A stretch of DNA of 64,000 nt from Chlorella sorokiniana. Its lineage: Eukaryota > Chlorophyta > Trebouxiophyceae > Chlorellales > Chlorellaceae. Below are positions 56,201-64,000 of the stretch, in pieces; the stretch's first letter is position 1; the number at the start of each line of letters is the position of its first letter. The notes under the pieces are model-generated. The model had not been told where the DNA came from, searched no databases, and worked only from the letters and a program-made list of their open reading frames with translations. The DNA lies in contig CP084608.1 of assembly GCA_025917655.1 (NCBI GenBank), forward strand, positions 1,364,001 to 1,428,000, given 5' to 3'. The translations under genes were made by a program, and so were the position numbers.

Positions 56201-57270
56201 TCAATCCTCCGCGATTGCAGCTTGCATGTAAAGCTCGCCGCTTGGGGTGACCACGCAGCGCGGCTGCTGCCGCAGGTCCAGCGTCGCAGGCAGCACGACG
56301 TGGTGGGCGCGCAGCGGCGGCGGCGGCGGCAGGCAGAGGCCGTCGGGGACGGCTGGCCGCCGGGCGGCGCTGCAGCACTTCGATGTACCGCCGAGAGCAG
56401 CGCACTGAAGGGGGAGGGAAGTAGGGGAAGGCTTTGGGGGCGGGGGGGGGAGGGGGTTCTTGTCAAGCGAGCGAGCGGCCCGCAATCGAGGTTGGTTGGC
56501 GGCGGCGGCGGGGAGCCCCCGTCCAGCCGGGCGACGCGGGTGCAGGGCGCCCGGCCAGCCTGCCACCCCAAGACAGCTGCGTGGCGTGCCCACCCACCTG
56601 AGATGTCGTCCAGCAGGGCCGGCCCAGCCAGGGTGAGCCAGAGGCGGAAGGTGGGAGGGCTGCCGCCGCGGGCCAGCTTGAAGCCTGGCCCCGAAGCCAG
56701 CAGGACGGGGCTGCGCCGGCGCCGCCCCCGCCCGACATTGTCGAGGCTGTCAGGCAGCTTGCTCTCGCTCCTGCAGTCCTCGTCATGTTGCATGGCGTCA
56801 GCTCCAAAAGCAGCCTCCCCGTGCTCCTCAGCCGCCTGATCAGCCTCAGCCTCGGCAGCATCGGCCAGGCTCCTCATGCTGCCCTGCAGATGCTGCTGCG
56901 CCTCATGACGTGCAGCCTGCTGCCTGCTGGCCTGGGCAGCCGCCCTGCGCTGCGCGGCCTCCGCCACCCGCTGCTTGGCAGCCTCGGCTGGCGACCGCAT
57001 GCCCGCCCCCTCGCTCCCGACCCCCTGACACCTGGGAGGCAGCTGCGCCTGCGGGCGCCCTGCTGAGGCCTCGGCTGGCGCTGCTGTCCCTACTGAGGCT
57101 GTGTGCAGCGATGGGGATGGATCCCCGGGCACAGTGCCTCTACGGCCGCCGCTCGCACCACCTCCCTGGCCTTGGCTGCCCTTGTTGCGGCGCTTGTGCC
57201 GGCCGGGTGTTGAGGCAGCCGTGGTGCCCGCGCTGCTGCGCCGCTTGGAGCCAGCCGGCAGGCGCTTCAT
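56201..57270 (-). CDS. Protein with C-terminal alpha-crystallin (HSP20-like) domain
   Basis: Two exons. The first runs from MKRLPAGSKRRSSAGTT (57270) through a very basic stretch (RHKRRNKGSQGQ) and a long Ala/Gln/Arg helix (KQRVAEAAQRRAAAQASRQQ) to FRLWLTLAGPALLDDIS at about 56600. The second (from about 56405) continues RCSRRYIEVLQRRP, then HHVVLPATLDLRQQP, CVVTPSGELYMQAAI and a TGA at 56201-56203. The pattern xFRLxLxLxG-x-x-LDDI-x-V...YIEV...LPxxLDL...V...GELYM is that of an HSP20/alpha-crystallin domain, and the order matches plant nuclear HSP20-like proteins. I infer a nuclear, chaperone-like adaptor. The frame slips by one base near 56360. An in-frame Met at 57435 adds a hydrophobic stretch, which I read as 5' untranslated sequence. 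Confidence 0.55.
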
Positions 57271-57524
57271 CGTGCTGCAGCCTCCAGTTGTTTTGCGCTC
57301 TGTGGGGAGGTCTTTGCAACTAATGCTGCTCGGGCTTGCTGGTCTGGTGTCAGGGTGGCAGTTGCAGGCTTTGAAAAGCAGTAGGCAGGAAGAAAGAACA
57401 AGAAGAGTAACAGTAACAAAACGAAGTGGTAACAAGGGAAGTAAGGGTATGCAGCGCAGCGGTTGGTTGTGTTTAATGGCAAATGTCCTGGTCCAAGCCC
57501 CTCAGCTTCTGGTACAAGGTTGCG

Positions 57525-59919
57525 CTACGAGGGCGTGCCCCACACACGCACGTAGTCGACTGTGTACGTGGCAGGGAAAGGGGTGCTGTCGTCGGGCGCC
57601 CGGGCCACAGCCCACCCACCGCCAAGTTTCTGCAGTACAGCGAGGCGAGGGGGCAGTGCAGCGGCGGTTCGCTCGCTTTCCGCAACAGCAGGCACCCGAG
57701 GGCCAGCGGGAGGGCATGGGCGCGCGAGGTGGTGGGCGCTGCAGGCAGGGGAGCTGCCGCTGAAGCCACGGCCCCCAAAGTGCGCCGCAGCCAGGCCCGC
57801 GGAGGCTCACAGGATCAGGTAGAACGGCTGGTTGAAGGGGGCGTCGGGCGGCGCGTTGGACGCGGCGGTGAACCAGCCACCCGGGTCCTGTTCCCGCGGC
57901 ACATACGTCCGGGCGGGCACCCCATCCACCGACACTGCGCAGCGTGCGCAGCAGGAGGGCAGCAGCGGCGCAGTCATGTGCCAGCAGAGCGCTGGGGAGC
58001 GGCGGCAGCTGCCGGCCGGTGGGCAGCTGGAACAGCTGGGCAAGCTGGCAGGCGCAGGGAGGGCGGGTGCGGGCCCCCTTCACACCCACACACGGCACCC
58101 CTCTGCCTCGCGCCATGCACGCATGACGGAGCGCGGCACACGAGGGGCGCCCACCTGTGATCTGGCCCTGCTGCCAGTCCAGGGCCATCACATGGAAGTC
58201 GTCCGAGTAGGGTGCCCGCCCATCCTGCCGCGTGCGCGTCATGTTCTTCTCAGCTGCTGGGGCTGCAGCCAGGGGGGTGTGTGTGTGGAAGGGGGGTGGC
58301 CAGGACAAAGCCAGGACGAGGGCGGGCGACAGTGCCACGGGGGCAGCAAGGGAGTGTCCAGCTGCTGCAGGCGTGCAGCTGGAGGGCTGTCCAAGGCACC
58401 ACAGGCAGCACGGCAGCGCCCACCCGTTCCACCATAGTGCAGGCCCTGAGTGATGGTGTTCATGGCGTTCACGCTCTCCATGATGTCGATCTGCGGTGCG
58501 GGAGGAGGGCATGAAGTGCGGTACAACGTGTACCTCCCAACGCATGCCTGCGCAACCCCCCTCTGCATCCAGCCGCCGCCGCACCTCCCCGCTGGCCGCC
58601 CAGTCGCCGTAGGTGGGGTCGGAGGGCATCATCCAGAAGGCGGGCCAGAGTCCGGGGCCGGGGGCGGGCAGCTTCAGCCGCGCCTCCACGTGCACTGCGG
58701 AGAAGGTGGTACCGTCTTCCAGCGAGCAGCCGGGGTAGAAGGAGGCGTGGGCCTTGCTGTTGATACGCCCGCTGGTGTAGCCGCCGTTGCCATCCTGGGG
58801 GCGCATTCCGTGGGGCGCGGGTGGGCACGCAGGGGCAGGCACGAGGGGCAGGCATGGCAGAGCAAGGGCAGCGCAGCAAAGGCTGGGTGCAAGCTGCAGG
58901 AGAGCACGAGTGCCATCGTCGCAGTCCGCACCTGCAGCGCCGAGATGGTGAGCATGCCCTCGCCCACGCGCACGTTGTCAGTGCTGTCGGTGTAAGACTG
59001 CGGGCACTCAGGGGCGGGCGGATGTTGGGGTGTGTGTGTGCGTGTGTTTGGTGTGGGGGCCCACCATAGCAGAGCATCATGGGCACACGAGTGGAGCGCA
59101 GAAACGAGCAGGCCGGTCGGGGCCAGCAGCTGGGTCACCCCTCATCCCTGTTGCTGCCAAATGAGGCAGCAGGAACCCTCGCACCCCCTCCCCCACAGCA
59201 CCACGCGCCTCCAGTTCGTTGTTGCCCCAGCCCCAGTCTCCCGTTCCCAGGTCGTAGCTCCACTTGTTGTCATCCAGCGAGTCGCCGTCAAACTCGTCCC
59301 ACCAGATGGCTTGGGTGCCGGGGGACAGTGAAGGGGGCTGTGCCCGGCACCGCCAGCGGTCCTGCGGGGGCAGCCACGGCCGGGGAGAGTGGTGGGCGCG
59401 CACGCGGCGAGCCAGAAGCAGGCAGGACTCCTGTTGGGTTGCGGCTGGCAGCAGCCACCCCATCAGTCCACCGTGCCCAGCACGCTGCCCCACCCGTGTT
59501 TGCGCCGCCGCCGCTGTCGCTGCCGCTGCCGCCCTCTGCGTCGGAGGGAGGAGCAGGCGGCGGCGGCGGCGAGGGCGGCTGGCTGGCTTTCTTGTTGTTC
59601 TGCACGATGACCATTGTTACGGACAGCCCCACGCCTGCAGCAATCTGCGTGGTGCAGGCAGCAGCGAGGAGGTTCAGGGCCGCGCCAACTGTGCAGCCAG
59701 CTGCAGCACGTCCCAGTCCAACCCGGGAAGCCTCCTGTTCAATGCAAGAAGCGTGCATCTTGCGCCTAGCCGCCGCCTTAGGCTCACCAGCACCGCCACG
59801 GTTGCCAACCAGATGACAAACTTGAACTTGACGTAGCAGCCGCGACCCGCATGCTGCGCTTTGAGAGCGCCCTCCTCCTCGCTCCACGTCTTGTACGTGG
59901 GGCCACTGCGCGCCTCCAT
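57525..59919 (-). CDS. Membrane-anchored GH16 beta-glucanase (laminarinase-like)
   Basis: About nine exons. The N-terminus is cytosolic (MEARSGPTYKTWSEEEG). A single hydrophobic helix follows, made across an intron (FVIWLATVAVL plus IAAGVGLSVTMVIV), then NNKK and a Pro/Ser/Gly linker (QPPSPPPPPAPPSDAEGG), so this is a type II membrane protein with an outside catalytic domain. GH16 landmarks: WWDEFDGDSLDDNKWSYDLG, GDWGWGNNELE, LTISALQ, YTSGRINSK, GLWPAFWMMPSD, catalytic GEIDIMES (E-x-D-x-x-E) at about 58470-58610, FHVMALDWQQGQIT and PFNQPFYLIL with LNLAVGGLWPG. The end DDSTPFPATYTVDYVRVWG to a TAG at 57525 needs a one-base slip near 57600 in a G run. The likely substrate is beta-1,3-glucan or a related wall polymer. 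Confidence 0.88.
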
Positions 59920-60846
59920 GTGCACGCCCCTCGCTGCAAGAGGCCTGCGACAAGTTTGAAGGCTGTCAATCCAAAGCGAACAGCGGCCATGGTGCTGCAC
60001 AAGCAAGCTCGCGTTTGCGTGGGCAGCGGCGGCGGGCGGTTGTGGCGGGTGGCTGGCCAACAGCCGCGCGGGAGCCTGTCGCCGCGGGAATGACTGCCCA
60101 ATTATATGCATGCATCGCTAAACTTCCTGGGTCCTCCGCAAACGATCTTTCGCCGGCCAATTTGCCCGCTGGATTCCCGCTTCGGGGTTGACAGGGCAAC
60201 AGTTCTTCTGCGTGAATCCCAGTCACCTGAGACGGCAGCAGGTATCCGGGTGTTCCAGATGGACGGGTGGCCCAGTGGCAAACTAAAAGGACTCGGGTTG
60301 TGCGGGTGGTTTGTAGAGCTATGTCTTGGAAGCACTGGTAAACAAAAGCCTCAAGCATCGAAAAATGAACTCACGGGTTTGTCGAGCCGCATGTACTGAA
60401 GGAATGTGCTTCACACCGCGCGCTGCTGGCGGCTTCACATAACGACTGTGCCTCCACAGCAGAGGGCTGTTGTGACTTCAAGCCAACATGATTTCGCCAA
60501 AAAGTTCATAAACCCATATCACATTAGTGGAAGTGCCAGCTTGATCAAACGCTGACATGCAATGACAACTTGACGTGCGACCAGCCTAGCTGATGCACGC
60601 TCACAACACAAGGTCGTAAATGCTAGTGTGCAGGGAGCTCATTTCATTATAAGGTAGGCATGATGCCTTGCAGTTGGGGGTTCGGATGTTGAGGGCTCAC
60701 GGGAGTAGCCATGCTACGAAAAATTGAGGCAGAGGCATGTGCGGAAAGGACGCAGGCCGCGTGGGGCAGGCCTGAGAAGCAGTCGAGAAGGCTGTTGAGT
60801 TGCGGAGCTTGAGTTTGGCTGTTTAGAGTGCCTGGCGACGGTAGCA
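59920..60846. other. Intergenic region between the GH16 and MATE genes
   Basis: About 0.93 kb with the GH16 promoter and the MATE 3' untranslated region. Base composition falls markedly from 60400 to 60760. No conserved frame is found on either strand, and no clear poly(A) signal. Confidence 0.5.
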
Positions 60847-63800
60847 TCACGGCACCGACGCTGCCACAGGGGCCGATGCCGTGGGCTTGCGTGGCCGGCG
60901 GGCCTGGCGGCGGGGCGGGCCCTGTGCGCCCTCAGTCAGCAGCAGCAGCACCGACTCGCGCAGCCTGTCCCGCACGCCGGCAGCGTCCCGCCGCGGCCGC
61001 GACCACCGCTTGCTGCCAGCGACACCAGACGAGCCCGGCTGCGCCGCCACAGCCTGCCCCTCGAGCAGCGGCGCCACCAGGGCCGCTTCGTTGCCGCCGT
61101 CGGCCTCAGTGCGGGTGGCTGCCGCCGCCAGCATGGCCACCGCCTGCTCCGACTGCTTTTCAAAGTTGAACAGCGCCGTGATGGTCAGCATGATGATGCC
61201 CTGCAGCGTGGATACAAGTTGCATGGACGTTGTGGGGCTGCCAGCCATGTGAGCAACAGGTTGGAAGGGGGCGTGGCCTCTGCTGATGTGTCGCTCAGGT
61301 GGGGTGTTTCATTCTCTAGCCCACTGCCCTCCCCCTGCACCGTGTCCCCAGGAGCTTGCCTGCATGGTGTTGATGACCACCAGGCCCCACCACAGACCGT
61401 CCAGGCCCATGTTCCTGCAGTGACGGGCACGACTCAGCTGGCAGGGTCAGCCCAGCGCCCAGGCCACGCCGAGACACGGCCACAGGAACCCGCCCCGCAC
61501 GCGCAGCGTTTACACCACGCCGCCGCGCCCCAGGTCTGCCTGCGTGGCCCCCACCCACGCCCGCCTGCTGCGCACCGCTTGAATGCGAGGTAAGCGGCGA
61601 GGGGGATGCCGCAGCACCAGTATGACAGCAGGTTGGTGATGGCCCCCGTCTCCTGCTTGCCCGCGCCGCGCAGCAGCCCTTGGAGCACAGCGTTGGTGCC
61701 GTCGCCAAACAGGCTGCGGGTGGCGGCAAGGGGCGGGCGAAGGGGCGGGTCGGCACCGCCGGACGCAGGTGCAGCGGGCTGCCGCACGTGGCGGCCATGC
61801 GGGGATGTGCCCCTGTGCGGTGGCTGCGTGAAAGCCCCCCTGTGCTGTGGCTGCGCGAACCCCCCGTGCTGTGGCTGCGCGAACCCCCACACACACACAC
61901 ACACGATCACCCCCACCCACCTGAGCGCGAAGAGGGGCAGCAGGTGAGCGGTGCGCTGCACCACGGCCTCCGAGGTGGTGAAGATGCGGGGCCAGAGGTT
62001 GCGCACGCCCAGGATGCCCACCCCCACGCACGCCTGCAGCGCCATGGTGAGCCCCCAGGCCGTCCAGGTGGCGCGCCGCGCGGCGTCCGGCAGGCGAGCG
62101 CCCAACGAGTTGGACACGCGCACGGAGGCGGCGCAGGCCAGGCCGGTGACGATCATGTAGCAGAGGCCGCTGGTCTGGATGCACAGGCCCATCACCGACA
62201 CTGACACCTGGGGCTCGGGCAGCAGGCCGCTCATCAGCACCATGACCTGCGTGCAGGGCAGCGGCGGCAGGGTGGCTGGGGGGGGGGGCAAGCATGTCTG
62301 GGGACGCTGACAAGCTGCGCTGGGATCTGGCAGGACGCCCATGGCCAAGAGGCGCTGCACTGCCTCGGCGGGAGTTGTTCGTGGATCCGATATGCAATCG
62401 TTGCCCTGCAGCGGAGGCAAAGACGGCGAGACTGAACCAAGCAGTCAGCGTTGAAGTGATAGCAGGCAGGGCCGGCAACGCAGCTCGATATCGCACAATC
62501 GCTCACCTCGTTTGAAGCCATGTTGTGTGAGGTTTGCAGCGCGGGGAGCGGCCGCGACTGGAAGAAGCGCCCGCGCAGTACCTTACCGTACTGCGCGGGC
62601 GCTTACTCCAGTCGCGGCCAAAAGCGACTGGAAGAAGCGCTCGCTTTAATATCATGAGATTCTCTGAATCTTTTTGCAAAGCACAGCCCCCACAACCACC
62701 CTGGCAGCCCCGCGAACCTCGAACGTGCTCCATTCACAGCCCAACATGGCGACGCTGGGCAGGGCGAAGCGACAGTACTGCCACCACCCCGACCAAGCCT
62801 TGGCGCTCAACCCGCTCCAGGTGGCTTGGGGGCTGCCTGCCAGCAGCCTGTCCCGTGCCACGCAGTAAGCCCCCAGCAGGATGGCCAGCGTGGCCTGCAG
62901 GGCAGACGGCAGCAAGCAGGGCAACATCTGGATGCGCAGGCACACGTGCTGCAGCCGCAGGCACATGTGCTGCCGGCGAGCATGAGCGGCGGCGGGGTGC
63001 CACGCCGCCCAGCCTGCGCCCGCTCCTGCGGCGACTGCACGCTCCGCAGCTGCGGGTCGGCTGCCCACCTGCATTGCGTCCATGGCGTAGGCGGCGCCGT
63101 ACAGGCCCAGCCCCGCCTTGTAGATGAGCAGCCAGTTGTAGAGGGGCGCCATGCAGAGGGAGATCACGGTGACGACGGTGGCGGGGCGCACCGCCTCCTG
63201 CGCACACGCGACAGCATTGCGGGGCCAGGGTGGGGGCCCGCGAGGGGGAGAGGAAAGGGCCAGGATGGTGGGCCCGCAGGGGGAGCGGAAAGGGCCAGGG
63301 CAGGCAGCAAACCATGTGATGGGCAACAGCCGCCGGTGGGCGCTTGCCTGCGCCATGAGGTAGCGCTTCAGCGCCTCAAACACGCCGGTGAACCAGAGGG
63401 CGGGGTTGCCCTGCGGCGAGGCATGGCAGAAGCGCAACGTTGCTGGCAGCGATCAGCTGGCATGTAACAGCAGGAAACGAGCAGGCATGGTGATCGCCCA
63501 AAGAACTCAATAGAGGGCATTCCATGCGGAACATAAAAAGGCCACCCCGGGGCCACCCCTGGTCCCCACCTCAGCAGGAACTGGGCGGTGCCGGCCGCAA
63601 TGTCAGGGTCCTGGCCCAGAGCCAGCAGTATGGGCTCGGCCTGCGTCCACAGCGCCGCCACCGTCGCCGCCAGCAGCGTGAGCAGCAGCAGCGCGCGCTG
63701 CAGCACCAGGCCCACCAGATGGTACCGCCCTGCGCCGTACGCCTGCCTGCTCAACAGGCAGAGGGTTGGGCAGGGGGCACGGGAGCCGTGAGGGTAGGAG

Positions 63801-64000
63801 CAGTGGTTGGCAAGGAGCCAGCGGGGCGGGAATGCACAGAGGCAGCGCATGATGGGCAGGACCGCCGAGCGCGGCTCCGCGTGGAACACGGCCATCTCAG
63901 TGCACGTGCGGGCAGGTTGCGGCCCCCAGATGCCCGCTTTGCTCAGCTCTCGGCAGCTAGGGGCGCGGCATCGTGGCGGTGGCAGGGGGAGCGGCAGGGG
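60847..64000 (-). CDS. MATE-family efflux transporter, 5' end cut by the window
   Basis: Multidrug and toxic-compound extrusion transporter, a plant DTX-like cation antiporter of the plasma or vacuolar membrane. Visible blocks from the 5' side: QAYGAGRYHLVGLVLQRALL, ILLALGQDPDIAAGTAQFLL, NPALWFTGVFEALKRYLMAQ, PATVVTVISLCMAPLYNWLL, YGAAYAMDAMQ, WWQYCRFALPSVAMLGCEW, STFEV joined to MVLMSGLLPEPQVSV, IQTSGLCYMIVTGLACAASV, RVSNSLGARLPDAARRA, LLPLFALR, GLLRGAGKQETGAITNLLSY, CCGIPLAAYLAF and NMGLDGLWWGLVVIN. The C-terminal tail is Ala/Arg-rich and cytosolic, ending at 60847. The first membrane segments lie beyond position 64000. The intron 62247-62717 carries a foldback repeat. Confidence 0.88.
61810..61884 (+). 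repeat. Three tandem 24-26-bp repeats in a MATE intron
   Basis: Three copies of a unit close to ccccctgtgctgtggctgcg cgaac lie at 61810-61834, 61835-61860 and 61861-61884, followed by a short CA tract. They are in the intron before the exon coding for LLPLFALR. Confidence 0.85.
62550..62640. repeat. Foldback (inverted repeat) with an extra direct copy, in a MATE intron
   Basis: Arms at 62550-62581 and 62588-62619 are inverted copies of 32 bases with only two mismatches, separated by a six-base loop (62582-62587). A further direct copy of the first arm's inner 17 bases (gcgactggaagaagcgc) follows at 62624-62640. All lie within the 471-base intron 62247-62717. The structure could fold into a very stable RNA hairpin, or be a small MITE-like or solo foldback element. 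No target-site duplication is obvious. Confidence 0.85.
63229..63300 (+). repeat. Two imperfect ~36-bp tandem repeats in a MATE intron
   Basis: Purine-rich units built on gtgggcccgcagggggagcg and gaaagggccagg are repeated once with small differences between two MATE exons. Confidence 0.8.

Noticed and set aside
55653-56405. Extension of the HSP20-like gene past 56201 in the frame without slip
   Set aside because: It would run into antisense of the PWI/RRM gene's last exon and loses the domain pattern LPATLDL...GELYM.
1-64000. Transposons, virus-derived elements, CRISPR arrays and gene clusters
   Set aside because: No reverse transcriptase, integrase, transposase, capsid or long terminal repeat could be seen in any frame, and only small intronic repeats were found. 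The neighbouring genes belong to unrelated pathways.

Overview
This window is nuclear DNA from a green alga, most likely a chlorophyte of the Chlorella/trebouxiophyte type. The sequence is very GC-rich. Genes are packed on both strands and cut by many short GT-AG introns. Several 3' ends carry TGTAA, the chlorophyte polyadenylation signal. One gene is a large octatricopeptide-repeat (OPR/FAST-like) protein with a RAP domain, a class greatly expanded in green algae. No rRNA, tRNA, CRISPR array, virus-derived element or recognisable autonomous transposon was found.

Layout. 1-6 kb: a possible 3' end of an upstream gene, a SAM-domain coiled-coil protein (-) and a Rab18/RABC GTPase (+). 6.8-14.2 kb: the OPR/RAP protein (-). 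16.1-17.4 kb: a small basic/acidic coiled-coil protein (+). 18.4-22.8 kb: VAC14 (+). 23.3-25.7 kb: a plastid-type bifunctional nuclease-domain protein with a UVR motif (-). 26.1-31.8 kb: an FkbM-type methyltransferase and a neutral sphingomyelinase (+, +). 31.9-37.4 kb: a coiled-coil protein and a secreted subtilisin-like protease (-, -). 37.6-39.3 kb: a heme-oxygenase-like protein (+). 39.5-43.2 kb: Asterix/WDR83OS (-) and a WDR20/CreC-like WD40 protein (+). 43.4-51.4 kb: DDX1, a two-unit Kazal protein and the cobalamin-trafficking protein MMADHC (all -). 52.4-56.1 kb: a PWI-like + RRM RNA-binding protein (+). 56.2-64 kb: an alpha-crystallin-type protein, a membrane-anchored GH16 glucanase and a MATE transporter cut by the window end (all -).

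The genes are ordinary unlinked housekeeping and accessory functions: trafficking (Rab18, VAC14, Asterix), RNA (OPR, DDX1, PWI/RRM), secreted or wall-related proteins (subtilase, Kazal, GH16), lipids (sphingomyelinase), tetrapyrrole and B12 metabolism (heme-oxygenase-like, MMADHC). Four or five pairs are divergent and share short promoters. I see no operon-like system.

One caution affects many entries. In at least eight genes the conserved reading frame jumps by one base inside an exon, nearly always at a run of G or C. The most economical reading is residual indels in the assembly, although decay of some genes cannot be ruled out. Exon limits come from splice consensus plus recall of protein families and were not checked by alignment.
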